A program made the position numbers and the translations under genes. Below the pieces are notes generated by a model. It saw only the letters and a program-made list of their open reading frames with translations. It was not told the origin of the DNA and did no database searches. 64,000 bases of DNA from Symbiodinium natans (lineage: Eukaryota; Sar; Dinophyceae; Suessiales; Symbiodiniaceae), in the NCBI GenBank assembly GCA_905221605.1, contig CAJNDS010002806.1, forward strand, positions 186,001 through 250,000, given 5' to 3'. Below, piece by piece: positions 11,527 to 23,541 of the stretch. Position 1 is the stretch's first letter, and each line of letters opens with the position of its first letter.

Positions 11527-12773
11527 GTTAAGTACCAAATGTTCCAAGCTTCAGGCTAGAAGTGGCCGAAGCACTGAAGGCGGGCTCAACCTGAGGATCG
11601 GTGGTCGTGTTTTCAGCGCTTGACGCCTCCGCGCGTAGTATCTCGGCCCCCAAATGCCCCCGAAGCCTGGCAGGTACCCGCCAGCGGCTTGCAAGCTTAT
11701 CTGGAGGACTGCCTCCAAGCCATGCCGTGTCCAGGCTTCACAATCCAGTGAGAAGATTTTGAGAAGAGGAAGGCAGTGACAAAAGCAAGAAGCATGGGCA
11801 ATGGTCGCGGAAACGTGCCCTGAACCTTCTTCCATCCACCAGCCCTTGGGAAATCCTTGGGAGAGCTTGCAAGGTTGATCAGGGTTGCCTTGTATGAGCC
11901 GAGGCCTTCAAACCCGTATCACGGCCCAAGCCACGTTGTGGACATTCTTCAGCTCGGCGCTGAGAAGTTCCGGACCCCCTTCTTTTGTAATTGATGTCGA
12001 GGCGCGTGTGGGAGGAGAGAGAGCCAGCCTGCAAAAAGGCCACCACAAGCCGACCTGCTTAGGTTTCTAGTGACCTTGCTGGAGGAGACCGGCCTGGATG
12101 CTCGGCATGTCAAAATTGGCTTACTTGTAGGTGCAGGCTGCATGAGGGCTGTGCCTTGAGCACATGCTAACTCTATGAACGTGCCAATAGGCAGGGAAGC
12201 ATCACATTGTCGCATCTGGCAATCCAACTGGCTCGATTCTTGTCCAGTTGCACACACATCACTTCATGGAGCCAGAATAGCCAAGGATCGCGTCCTCACA
12301 CCGGAGTTCCGCGCAGTGCTTTTTCTTGCTGGTGCTGCGCACGTGCCACAGCACTACTAGTCGGGTTTCAACATGGTGCCGCAGTTTCTTCACAAGATTT
12401 CATGTGAGGGGGGAATGCTGCGCATTGTGTGTCTCTGAACAGCTTGTTGCTGGCATGGACGCCTTTGATCTCCTGGACTTCGCTTGCATCACTCCAAGGA
12501 TGTGGACCACACCGGCACTACGAATGCCTTTCTCGTAAGCCTTGGCCACACGTATGTGGAGGAGACTGGGTCTAGCTCAGTGTCAGCACATGCGGACCAA
12601 ATACAAAACACGATCCATGCTGCGATGAGAGGCCTCTCCCCCCGTAGCCCAAACATCATTTGATTCGTATCCTGCATGGGTGTGTGTGTGTGTGAGTACG
12701 AGCACACCACCGTGCTGATAAGGATTCGAGATGGTTCGAGGTTGTTTTGTGTTTTTGAATTTTATGTTTGCAG

Positions 12774-15700
12774 AGATGCACACCGCGGCGAATCTAGGAA
12801 CGTTCATGGAGGAGGCCACCGACCTCGGATCGCTAACCCACAGGCAAGCAGATACTCTACGACACAGAAGATCAAGGAGCAAAAGAGGTCATGGAACCTG
12901 GATGAAATTGATACTCCCCTTTTCGTGCACAGGGCCCAATCGACGTGCCTGACGCGTCGCCTCCCCCAGCGTTGCCTAGCGAGAAGCCAGATGAAGCACC
13001 TTCAGCTGGGCCAATCGAGAAGCACAGATTCTAGATGATGCGACACTGCCGCCGTCCAATCCAAGATGCACCAGGGCACGTTCTGACGCGTACGGCTGCG
13101 AAGGTTGGAAAGCATGCTTCGGACGACTCTCTACACCGCCACTCCCACAGGCTGGGAAACACGTCGTGCCAAGACACAGGCCAGCACGATGAACGTTCAG
13201 GAAGCATTTTTATCAAAGTTCGGAAAAGATTGCTCATGAAGAGTTTGCCATTTAAACCATGAGGCATCAAAGAATGAGACGGTCAACAATAAGCCCAACA
13301 TGCGGTCTACATAGGGCTCCGTGGTGAGCGAGCCCCTGTTTGCGCGTTTTGGTACAGCCGATGAATGCGGCTGACAGACCGTTGCTATCGGATCGCCCGT
13401 CCTGTATCCCAGAAAAGAAAAATGATTCATTAAACGACTGACAGCTCGGCTTGGTGTGTTTCCCGACAAACTCCAGGAGGCAGAGGATGGTGTGGGTCCC
13501 ATGGAGAGCCACTCCGCACAGCGAGCAGCAGCTCTTCTTGAGGCGAGGAGAATCCGTCTCTTCCAGCAAGCCTTCGGATTCAGATCTTTTCGGGATGTTT
13601 TTTGTGTGATTAGTTGCGGACACAGCCGCTTGGCAGGAGCGGCTGCATCTTCCTCGCTCCAAGCTTCGCGATGCAGTGAAGGCAACCATCCACGGGACGG
13701 ATCTGGCAAGGCCCCCGTCACACGATGCGCAGCGAGCAATCGCAAGCGAAAACGGCAATGGGACGTCTGTGATGCCGCTCTTCGGTTTTCAGCCTGAGCT
13801 GCGCACATCCAATATACTGGCAAGACCTGCTAGTTACTAGTAGCAAGCGTAGCCACACATGCTTTCTTCGGCCGGGATGTTCAAGTCCCCCGCGTGCATG
13901 CTCCTGGCCTCTCCTGGCCCTCACGACCAGGCATCAGCAGATTGTGGATGCGTTCCAAGATGAGATGGAGGCGGGGCAGTCCGCAATCATGCGAGAGCTT
14001 TGCGCCTCTGCGCCCTCAACTCGCAAGGCAGCCTTGACAGAAGAAGCTGTGGATGCCTTCTTCTCGCCCCAGAGCGCCCAAGGAGCTCTCATGGGGGGCC
14101 ATAGAGCCATAGAGGTGCGATGAGTGTGCCCATAGTGTGCTTTTAACTCTTAGGCGCACCCTAAAGCGTCCTCGAGTGAGATTGAAAAAGGGGCTTTTAG
14201 GCTGTACCCTCATCAAAGATGTTGCGTTTCAAGCCGTGGCCCTGTGCAGCGTGCTCCGAGCATGGCAGTTACTGCAATGTATTGGATCATATTAACCCCT
14301 GAGCCTGAGCCGCACGCCAAACCTTCACACCGGCGCGATGCGCTCATGCTTCACACCTTTGCTCTCCCAAGTTGCAAAGACGTCATTTCGCGAAGACGTG
14401 CCCTCCATGGTCAGCCCATTGGTCGGCCCTCTCCCATTATTACCATAGGGGCCTCAGCGTTGAAGACATGTCGCAGGTGCCCAGAAATTCAGGAATGAAA
14501 AGGGGGAAGACTTCTTGGGGCTAATACTAGCTGATGTCAGATGCGGGGCCCTACACTTGAGAGCAGAGGATTTAGCAGCAGTTCTTGTATTGATACATTG
14601 TTTCGTGAATATATTCTGATATCAGTACATTATCGTTTTACAGCATATGCTGTAGCGTTTGACTGTGGCCTCGATGTGTCATTCGACTTCGCTAGGACAG
14701 CTGCTTCTACAGCTTCTGCTGAAGGCCGGGGAGTGTAGTCCACAACGCAAGGCTAGACAAGGAACCCGCACCAGAAGACTCAGGTTCCCAATATCCAAAA
14801 TCGAACCCCAATTCTTCCTGGATTTGGTCAAAGGCTGGCGATGTCAGCAACCCAACCAGACCATTGGCCACGGCAAAGGCGTGGAACCAACAGGTCTACC
14901 AGGAGCTACGGGAGTGGGCTGACACTTTTATGTCAGAGCAACACCCATCATGAGACAGCCCACGATTCGACGAATCGCCGTTCCAGTCATCTGCCCTTGA
15001 GGAGTTCTATGCGGAGGGCGATCAGGCATGGGATGTGACTTTGAGCACTCCGCCTCGCCCGGGGGATCCCTGCTGCAGGTGCTCTCCGCTGGTGGCAAGC
15101 CGAACCCTCTGCACGATCGCCCCCTGGATAGATGACGGCTTTAAGGTTGCTGGACATGTTGCGAGCTTAAGTTTGAATCTCGAAGGTTTCAGTTGGATAT
15201 CATCTTATTTGTGTCTGACCCTGCACGAATTCTTGCAGTGATTGCCGTGTAGACTTCGTTGTTGCAGAACACATTCCATTGCAGCTTCCGCGCAAGGTAG
15301 AACAAACAGCATTCCCAAGTCCTCGGTTGGCTTCATCAATTGGGCGCAGCCAGCATGTGACGGGAGACTCTGCTTTGAGATGAGCTTCAATCGCAGGTCG
15401 AACTAGGTGCAAGTTGTAAAGGTCTCGCCATACCTTGCCATTCCATTCCATTCGTCTGGAGTCTTGCCTGAACCCTCAAATTTGCTCTAGTGCCAGCATG
15501 TACCAGTAACTCATGGAATCTTGTTTCGGCCAGCTTCTCGGGAATATGCCCGAAAAGCTCAGCACCCCAATCCAAATAAGGCAGTCGTGTGCCTCGATTC
15601 AGCATTAGGGAAAAGCCTGGACGGCGCGGCGTTTTAAGATGTGGCCGTAAACTCTGATGGGTCAGGACAGTTTGGGCTTGGCTGAGGTCTGAGGCCTTCA

Positions 15701-17449
15701 TATTGCGTTTCGGATCCTTGATCTCGTCGTGGGGTACTCTTGCGGCTGGAGCGCGAAATGATTTAGGGCTTAGACCTGTCCAGGAGCAGCGTGCATTCTT
15801 GTCTTCGATAAGAAACCATATCGGCACCGGGCACTCAAGCACAAGCCCTGAGCCCCAACAACAAGAAGCCCTATAGAAACCACAGCGAACTGCCAGCAAC
15901 ATGATCAACGAGCCACTAGGACCGTTTGGCCAGGTGAAGTCCATCTTCACCATGTTGAAGGAGTTCCTGGTCCGGTGTCGAAAGGTCGGAGTCTCCGGGC
16001 TTCGGCCGGAAGGTGGCTTAGCTCCAAAGCCTCCCAAAGCTTTCTCTTAACTTGGGCAGAATTTCGCTGTCCGCTTACTCCTTTTGTTCCACTACCCTGA
16101 CCTGATGCCGCCACCCAGGCCTCGACGCCGTGCTGGCCCGCCTCGATGAAAATGCTGCATCCTTTGCCAAGGCGACAAGTGGCAGTGTCAGTAGATCAGC
16201 AGGAGCACTGCACTTGCCGAACCTGCTGGTAGGAGCTGCCCGTCCGTAACCTTGCATGATGACTTACATGCTTAAATAGTCGTCTTCGTCTCTTTGTGCT
16301 CCCGAGGAAGCCGCCATGCTGGAGGCCCTTCAGCTTCGATGTGCGCAAGGCAAATAAAAGTGTAACCAAGTAACATCTGCCTGAGAATGCCCATGACAGT
16401 ACAGCACTGTTCGGCTTCGGCAGTTTGGCTGCAGTCCGAGACCACGCGGTGTAATCACACACGGGGCATACTTCGTGGACATAGAGCAAGAAACCAGAGC
16501 TGCTTTCACGTTGCACCTGGAGGCTGCTGATGCCTCCAACAAGGTGTGACTGGGCATGGAATGATGTCCCTATGGTGATGTTACTAGGTCACTCTGTCCT
16601 TGGCGTCCTCGTAGCCACCGGAAGCAACGTGCTTGATTCACTGCAGACAAGTTGTACTGGTACCAAGGTCCGAGATTCATTCTGGAAGATAGATGCTGAG
16701 TCGGCTTGTCCGGATTTTCCAGCATCCATTATGACTCGGGAATTTGACACTACAGCCCACAAAGTCAACATCAGATCGACTGTTCTCAGGTAGGTACCCA
16801 TGTGTGCAGTTCACAAGCGCAGTTTGTGCCGAATTTTCTTGACGTTGGAAGCATGAGATTCAAACCTCGATTCCGAAATATTTGCGCGCAGGCCATGCTC
16901 AAATTCCTGAGCGTTTGTCTACAAACCAACCAGCTGGTTAAAGTTAACCAGCTTGCTCAAACCAGTTGGTACTTATGCAGCGCCGTTTTCAGAAGAAGTG
17001 TGCAGTCCGCTTTTTTTCTAACTTGGAAGACATCTGCAAGACTCCTACTGAAGCCCTTGTTTTTGGTGTTCTTCACTCTCAGGGATGCCAAGTATCAGTA
17101 CGAAAACGGACAGTATGCTTCTGCCTCTTGCTGTTCATTCCTCTAGAACAGTGCAGGCGACGGTTCCGTTAGAATCGGAAAGGAGCTGTGACTTGTACGA
17201 TTGGTACATAAAGCGAGAATGTATGTACTCTATACATTCTTTACATGCATCTATATACACATATACGCCTGTGTGTATCATATATGTGTGTGTACATACA
17301 TGTATACGTGTATATATAGAGAGAGATACCCATGTACTCCCTGCGCATCTTTCTCGTGCAGTAGTATGCCTAAAGAGCTTCAGAGCATTGAGAAGCTTAA
17401 CCAGTATGCCGTTGTGCATGACGATGTTGGTGACTGGCGAGGCCAATGA
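12774..17449 (+). CDS. Unrecognised multi-exon gene
   Basis: Probable exons: 12774-12843 (MHTAANLGTFMEEATDLGSL, GC donor); about 12933-13031 (Pro/Glu/Ala-rich, GPIDVPDASPPPALPSEKP); 13931-14114 (QQIVDAFQDEMEAGQSAIMR, GT donor); 14762 to about 14934 (VYQELREWADTFM); 15002 to about 15042 or 15078 (EFYAEGDQ); 16119-16171 (LDAVLARLDENAASFAK, GC donor); 16435-16543 (GAYFVDIEQETRAAFTLHLE, GT donor); 16668-16789 (VRDSFWKIDAESACPDFPAS, GT donor); one from 16810; and 17362-17449 (SMPKELQSIEKLNQYAVV to TGA). The exons at 16435, 16668 and 16810 join in phase, the best support for a real gene. Earlier pieces may belong to a different gene. Parts look helical, others disordered. No domain recognised. Confidence 0.4.
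17207..17325 (+). repeat. TA/TG/CA-rich microsatellite
   Basis: A/T-rich alternating purine-pyrimidine stretch (TATACA, TGTGTG, TATATA words) in an intron of the preceding gene. No coding signal. Confidence 0.7.
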
Positions 17450-18187
17450 TGAGGGCCGACTGCACAGAGCATGTTTGACTGAATGAGCCTGACCTGCTCT
17501 GAGTGAGAAGGAGAATGAACCACAATGCACTCTGCGGAGGGTGCCTACAATTCACAGTGCTCCAATTGAACGATGACTTGGAGCAAAACAAAGCAGAAGG
17601 AGGCACACCATTCCTGCACATCTGACAGAGCAGCAAGGATTATCTAGAGCATTTGCAGCTTCCTCCTGCTTACCTGTGGGGATGAAGCCCCGCGGTTTCA
17701 AACAAGGGCTGTTGAAGCCATGCAGATTGAGCGCTCCATGCCATATCGCATTGCACTTGCGGCCCTACTGTATGGTGACATAATGCGGCGTACCTACAAG
17801 ACTTGCGAACAGAGACAGGGGGTGGACTTTGCCAGGGTCGGTTGTGGTCAGTTTGCTGCATCACTTCAACACTCCCGTTGTGCAGCTGCTCTTTGAATGC
17901 AGCCGCCATGTACCATGCGCCACTTCAGAGAGGGTTGTCATGACAATCCGTATCCCCATTCAGACCGTTAACAGCGGGGGGTGCCTGCATTCGCGGAGAG
18001 TCGGACTTGATGCGATTTCGCATCCTGTATGTACGATTTCTTGGCATCCAGCCGGTGCAAAAGTCGATTCAGCCAGGGCCAGGTGCTCACACATGGAGGG
18101 CTCTTTTCACTAAGACTTCGGCCGAGGCCCCTCGACCATCTGCAACATCACCGATGCGTGTCAAGGTCGACGATGCAGCTACATGAA

Positions 18188-18362
18188 AGGTGTGTGTGTG
18201 TGTGTGTCTCTGTCTGTCTGCGTCTGCGTCTGCGTCTGTGTCTCTCTGTGTGTCTGTGTGTCTGTGTGTCTGTGTGTCTGTGTGTCTGTGTGTCTGTGTG
18301 TCTGCGTTTGTGTTTGTATTCGTGTTTGCGTTTGTGTTTGTGTTTGTGTTTGTGTTTGTTTT
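18188..18362 (+). repeat. (TG)n, TGTGTGTC and TGTGTTTG microsatellite
   Basis: Successive blocks of TG, TCTGCG, TGTGTGTC (six or more copies) and TTTGTG units. It gives an artificial open frame of Cys/Val/Ser on + and Thr/His/Arg on -. It ends just before a pyrimidine-rich acceptor (TGACTTTCAG) at 18363-18372. Confidence 0.9.
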
Positions 18363-18375
18363 TGACTTTCAGAAG

Positions 18376-21300
18376 TTTCACTATGGAGGCCGTGAACCCT
18401 TCAAGTACCTTCAGCTCCCTTGGCTCGAGACTTGCAGCAGCTATGGCAGCCGAGACGACCACTGTGACCACGGCCGTCGAGGAAAGATGCATGACATGTG
18501 CTTCTCTGTGAGGAGCTTTACAAATCCGACAATGCGATGCTCTCGGAGGGTTTGGAAGCTGGTTGCTCTCTCGTCCAGCATCCGGAACGGCTCTGGAGTC
18601 AAGCTGCCGTGTATGTAGTCGTTGTCTGAGTTTCATCGGGAGCGACCCCCATCCATCCAATCCTTCGCCTCAAGCAGAAAGCAGCGTCTCGTGATTCGAA
18701 CACACTCGCACCCACCAGAATCTTCACCAGGGCAAGGCACAGAGAGGTTAGTCGCCCAGAGCGGCCGTAGCGGTGTCAAACCTGGCAAAAGAAGGGGTAT
18801 GGCACAACTGTTGCATAGTGGCATAGAGGTTCATCAGAACATTTTCCTCATGTAGTCTGCAGTGACTACAAGTGTAAGCTTGCAGGACGAAGTGGCCTCC
18901 AAGAAGCGAAAGGCCTAAGCTTAAGCGAAGGGCACGATGCAATGGCTGGAGAGCTTGCCAAGAGGCTAGAAGATCGCATGCCGTATGAGTGTTGCTTCCG
19001 TGCAGGTCGCGCCTTGGCCATCGCTCTCTACAGGAGGCCTCGAAAATGCCTCGCACATCAGCTGGACAGGCAGGGAATTTGACCGTAATTGAGAGCCTGG
19101 CGGAGGCAGCAATGGAGGCGCAGATGGCGGCCTCTTCGATGGGCTTCCCGAAGCCCACGCCGAGACCATCACGGTGACGTCGCAGCATGTGCCACAGGCA
19201 CACAGCGCAGAGAGCGCACAGCGCAGAGAGCGCATAGAGCAGAGAGCGCATAGAGCAGAGAGCACATAGAGCACAGAGCGCATTGGCGGAAATAGGTAGG
19301 CTGTCTGGCGAGTTTGAAGGCTTCAAGTCGCCTGACAGTCTGACAGTCTGACAATGTTCTAGCAGCCTCTCGCCGCCTTTGCCGCCAGCATCCCTTTTTC
19401 TGCTAAGCTCGGCAATTGAAAAAGCGATAACCAGTTCAGCCGTACCGCCTCTCCCAAGTTGGTGATTATAATCGTCCTGCAGGTCAAGAAGCCAGTTTCT
19501 CGGCTTTGCTTGTGAACAAGGTTCCAGCGCTGAGATTGATTCAGCGTGCACCCACAGGTGGCAGAGAGAGTGTGTGCGTGTTTGTTACATGTTTTCCTTT
19601 GAGCTTTCCGCTGTGGCTTGTCGGGCTTGCTGGTTCCAAGTTCTGAGGTGCGCTTTTCTTGATGAATAAGCCCCAAGACAAATCGCCCTCCCAACGCAGA
19701 GGGCTGAATGGAGCTCCAGGGTGGAACAAATTTCTGACAGCAACACAACGCTGGACCCGAAGCACACCGAGAACGATGAGTAGCCGTAAGCAAGGCCTAA
19801 GACCTCTTGAGACCATAAACACGTGTGGCAGCAAAAGGTTCCATCTCAAGCTTCGTGTGTGAAGTGTTTGCACACTCCCCCCACTCCCACACGTGGCCTT
19901 CTGAGAAGAACGGAGCTCGCAAAGCTTGAATGCCAAGACAAGACGTAGCAAGTGCCGCGCTGCTCGAAGATGCCCGAGCGATGCTAAACGTACCCATCAC
20001 CAGCGAGCTCGCCGTCACTCGTGAATGCCTCGCAATCGCTAATTAAAGTTGCATCAAACCAAAAGACCTGTTGCCTCAGCAAGGTGCAGCTCAGAACACG
20101 AACCCCCAAGCTCCAAACCGCAAACCCTTCCTCCCAAGCCCCTACCCCAGAGCCTTAATCCCACACCCCAAAGCCTAAACCCTACTCAGACCGAAAACGT
20201 CACATTCCTGGCACTCGGAAACCCCAACCGCCACACCGAAACCCGTGCTGCACGGTCAAGCGTCAGGTTACAAATGTCCGCTGTCTGCACCTCTTGAAAA
20301 AGCACACAAAGTCGAGGAGCAACAAAAACGGGCATGCTGCATGGCTGTACGGCATTGTATGGCACCCATGGTAAATGACTGGCTGTTCTGTGCAGTGCCA
20401 TGTGGTGCCATTGGTTCATATTGGTTCCCCTTATACCTCTGGTAGGAGACCGAGTTCTTGGAGGGAACGTGTCTCAGCCTCAGAAAAGAGACCTCCCTTC
20501 CTCCCTCACAGCTCCCTTTGTCTCTGTTTCTGAGCACGGTCCCAAGTGCCAACCCGAGGTGATCACCCGAACCGTTGAAGAGGCCACCTACCAGGTGAAG
20601 GCCACGGACTGACTTCAAACTCCGCATATGAAAGTAAGAAAGGGAGGGAGGGATTTGGAGAGAGAGAGAGAGAGAGAGAGTTGGAGTTTTTATGAGCAGA
20701 GATGAGCCGAGTCACTAATGGCGTCTTACAGGAGCTGCGCAAAACCATCGCTGCCAAATCGACTCCAAAGGCTGGGGAAGCGGAGCTGTGTGGGGATTTT
20801 ACTGTGGGGGCTTTTGTGGGCTTGTGGGCTTTTGGAAGGGCTTTTCCTGAAAAGGGGCTTTCCCATCGTCGCTTTTTTGCGCAGTGCTGCAGAGCAGCTT
20901 CCTCGGTGTACAGTGCAAGATGTTTCACAGATGCGCCTGGAGGAGAGGCAGGCTGAGTTCGAGCGTCTTGCCAGGAAGGAATCGGACTCTCGGCGAACCA
21001 ACGAAGGTTGCGCAAGCAACGATAAGATGACGATAAGCAACGCGTAGGACCCAAGTCTTCAATGGGCCCGAGGACTGCTCCTCAGCCCGCGAAGGTGGCT
21101 CCCTAGGCCAGGAAGGGGGTTGCCAGTGAAGATGGAAGGTTGCCACGAGCGTCTTACAAAAAGGTGAGGCCTCCATTCATGCGCTCAGACGCGCCCATGT
21201 TTGCCTTGCTCATGGCTTTGCAGGTCGCTTTGGCCGTGGTCAGATGCAACCGGCCTTTGAGAAGGACCCTGCTGGGGGTTTTGGGGGCAGGCAAAGAGAT

Positions 21301-21569
21301 CGTTACTGGACATTGCTAGGCTGCCGCGAAGGTGTTTTTGTCCCCTTTCTCCATTATTGGTCGTGTGTGCTTAGCGACTTTGTGTGTTTAGTGCTTACTG
21401 ACATTTCGTGACATTTAGTGACGTTTGGTGCCTTGGTGCTGTGCAACCGGAGGCCGCCTTCAACCTGGAAGTCAACGAGCTCAGCAACTCGGCGACTGAG
21501 ATTCCGCACAGCAAACTGCCATCAACCTTTGGGCATCTACTTGAGGCCAAGGCGGCTAAGGCACAGTAG
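18376..21569 (+). CDS. Unrecognised multi-exon gene with phase-matched 3' exons
   Basis: The three last exons join in phase: 20885-21006 (VQDVSQMRLEERQAEFERLA, charged helix, GT donor), 21224-21290 (GRFGRGQMQPAFEKDPAGG, AG|G start, GC donor) and 21419-21569 (PEAAFNLEVNELSNSATEIP, TAG at 21567-21569). Upstream, 19034-19173 (ASKMPRTSAGQAGNLTVIES, AG|G start, GT donor) is likely. About 18373-18510 (MEAVNPSSTFSSLGSRLAAA) and 19700-19783 (ends HTENDE and TAG) are doubtful. The protein would be hydrophilic, partly coiled-coil, with a Gly/Arg-rich linker and a C-terminus ending EAKAAKAQ. I recognise no family. A tandem repeat at 19189-19290 and a (GA)n run at 20660-20680 lie in its introns. Confidence 0.45.
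19189..19290 (+). repeat. AGAGCGCAtagagC/AGAGCGCacagcgC minisatellite
   Basis: About seven imperfect units of 14-15 bases, such as AGAGCGCATAGAGC. On the other strand the units read as ALCALC/SMRSLLYAL repeats inside a 267-codon frame, which is therefore an artefact of the repeat. Confidence 0.8.
20098..20200 (-). repeat. Degenerate telomere-like CCCTAAA stretch
   Basis: Many decayed variants of CCCTAAA/CCCCAAA (AAACCC, CCTAAACCC, CCCCAAAGCCTAAACCC). It resembles old interstitial telomeric DNA. There is no perfect tandem run of more than two units. Confidence 0.5.
20660..20680 (+). repeat. (GA)n microsatellite
   Basis: About ten GA units in an intron of the unrecognised gene ending at 21569. 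Confidence 0.85.
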
Positions 21570-21838
21570 GCATCTGAAAGAGTTCTCAAGTGGGATATGT
21601 CGCAGTGAGTCTGGCGTGGACTTTGTCAAGATTGCCGCCGCGAGAAGCCTATGTTCCCAAAGTCGCCAATGACACATAAATCCGACATGAGAAAGGATAA
21701 TCCCAGGCCCCTAAACTGACAACATCTTGTAACAATTTACGAAACAAAGATTACCCTTCTGCTCGCAGGCCAGCTCGTCACGTCGGACAGTGGTGTTCAC
21801 ATCATCCTGAGGCTTGAGTAGGGCGTGGGTTCCCAGAG

Positions 21839-22012
21839 GAGGAGCCCTTAGGTGAGCCAGTTCCTGAAGACCTACACAAGAGAACGCCTGCAAGCAGCAT
21901 CTTGTCCCGACATGCTGGTTTCAACGCTGATGCCGACAAATGTCCACAAGCCCAAGTCCGGCAACAGAAGGAATTAGCAGCTGGGCAGTTCGGCAAAAAG
22001 AGCCTGGGTTGA
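21839..22012 (+). CDS. Exon-like run, unknown product
   Basis: AG|G start, then 58 codons (EEPLGEPVPEDLHKRTPASS and on to QQKELAAGQFGKKSLG) to a TGA. After the TGA the same frame stays open for about 60 more codons, so the TGA probably lies in an intron. Hydrophilic. No family recognised. Confidence 0.3.
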   Translation, partial: EEPLGEPVPEDLHKRTPASSILSRHAGFNADADKCPQAQVRQQKELAAGQFGKKSLG

Positions 22013-22937
22013 GTCATTGAGTGCAGCCTGGACGCAGTAATCACTAATCGAGATCATCCACAACGGCTCAATCGTGGAGGAGAGGTTGTGGGCGTTGGTC
22101 GGCCGTTTGATTTCGCATTTAAAAATCGCACAGAAGATGCATATTGCACATGCGGACATCGCTCTTTCAGTTTGCTATCTTGAGCGTGATGACGTTCCTA
22201 CTTAGACACGTCTCTTAGCCAGCACGTGCTCTACTCCGCTCAACCAGTTTGTGTACAAAGCTCATCGAAGTTCCGTGTCCGACTGCACGGCATTGCACGG
22301 CTTATTACAGACTTGCAGTCGGGTGGCATGCTCTCCAAAACTTCCGTGGAATTTAGTGGAATGTTCTGCTGAGTACAGTCTTGCTTGTGCAGGGTTCTTG
22401 TTTTGTTTTAAAGATTCTTGCATGACTTTTGCATGCTTCTGCTAGGTAGGTGGCTCGGTTTGTTTGAGGCGACGCGAATGTCATCCGACTTGCCGCTTTG
22501 GATGCAGTCTGGACGCAGGGACAAGCTTAGACCACCCCGAGTGGGAACCACACTGACACCGAAAGGGAGCTTAAACATGCTGCACAGGGTACAGCGGCAT
22601 TGGCTTTTCAACAGGCACAGCCCCTGTAGAATGCAGTCTGACCTTAAAGCCAGGGCCAGAAACGCTGGCAAACTCTCACTCGGCGTGCAAGCTACACCCT
22701 GCAATAAATTGCGTGCCCAAGCAGAGCCCTGTCGCGCAAATGTCGATGCCAAAGAAATGGCAGTAGATTGACAGACTATGACCATGACGGGTGATGACGG
22801 GTGCTGAGTTGTGCAAGCAGGGCGCAGTCTCACACAGTCAGACGACAGATGCTTGGTGCAACAGATTGGCAAAAAGGCGCGTCTCCGAGCAGAGATGCCA
22901 AGGGAACGAGAGAGACAGAGCGACCAACAAGCTCCCG

Positions 22938-22970
22938 GCTTCTCTCTCTCTCTCTCTCTCTCTCCCTCTC
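22938..22970 (+). repeat. (CT)n microsatellite
   Basis: About 14 CT units with one CCC interruption. It produces the Leu/Ser-rich part of overlapping open frames, which are not credible genes. Confidence 0.85.
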
Positions 22971-23206
22971 TCGCTATTACGGCTTGATTCCTTCCTTTTC
23001 CTTCTTCCCGGTCCAGAAGAGAGCTTGAGAGCCTGGGCAGGTCGTGGCCCCTCGAGCAACGCTGGGCCCTCCCAAGGTGCAGAGATGGGCGGAGGGGAAA
23101 GAAGAGGGGGTTCTTTCGACACGAGGAGAGGGAGAGTGAGCGATCGTGAAGAGCACAGTGAAGGGAGCAGACCGAAAAAGCGCGAGAGCAAGGCCGGCGC
23201 AGTCGC

Positions 23207-23223
23207 GGGGGGGGGGGGGGGGG
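23207..23223 (+). repeat. Run of 17 G
   Basis: Homopolymer of 17 G. Its length is likely unreliable in sequencing and it could form a G-quadruplex. Other runs of 10 or more G or C in the window: 5102-5116, 26938-26949, 33633-33642, 48673-48689, 54186-54197, 62304-62315 and 62484-62496. Confidence 0.9.
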
Positions 23224-23424
23224 TCATACAAGCCGGACGCCAATGTCAACGAACAGTGGAGGAGCAGCTACAGAAAAAGTCGGAGGAATGTAACGAGAAG
23301 TCCATGATCCGGGCACTCATGTGCTTCTAGTCTCGTCTTCTTGGGGTGGGTCTGCTCTGGCCTTTGCTCCCAACCTCGTTCCCCAACACAGCTTTAGCTG
23401 GGCATTCTTCAGTTGCTTAAAGAG

Positions 23425-23541
23425 GTTTCGGTGACGCACTTTGGGAGCCCTGGGAGAAAAACGTCTTCAACGTCGACATCAGTATCTCAGCTTGGGGGCA
23501 GATAGACGCGCAGGGACTCTTCAACGTGGTCCAGAGAGTCA
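23425..23541 (+). CDS. Exon-like run, unknown product
   Basis: AG|G start after a pyrimidine-rich stretch, then FGDALWEPWEKNVFNVDISI and AWGQIDAQGLFNVVQRVT before a TGA at 23545. Third positions are strongly GC. It looks like an alpha/beta fragment. I cannot name a family. The 3' border is approximate. Confidence 0.4.

Noticed and set aside
14762-15078. Good reading frames crossed by a single TGA (for example 14951, 22013, 24637, 25090, 25252, 28275, 29102, 57585), suggesting UGA reassigned to an amino acid or selenocysteine.
   Set aside because: Short introns of 55-90 bases with GC/GA/GT donors, proved by homology in the DYRK gene, explain several of these. In the recognised kinase exons tryptophan is always TGG and no in-frame TGA occurs. 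I also chose these runs by eye, which favours such patterns. Proteomics or cDNA over 24992-25219 would settle it.
15387-16037. 216-codon open frame on the minus strand.
   Set aside because: No family, no exon borders, and it lies in what appears to be an intron of the + strand gene 12774-17449. The length is possible by chance in GC-rich DNA.
18748-19551. 267-codon minus-strand frame, the longest in the window.
   Set aside because: Its middle is the translated 14-base minisatellite (ALCALC repeats) and it overlaps a better + strand exon at 19034-19173.
22791-23330. 179-codon + strand frame.
   Set aside because: It includes the (CT)n run as Leu/Ser repeats and the G17 run as poly-Gly. Only the last 30 codons look at all protein-like and no border supports them.
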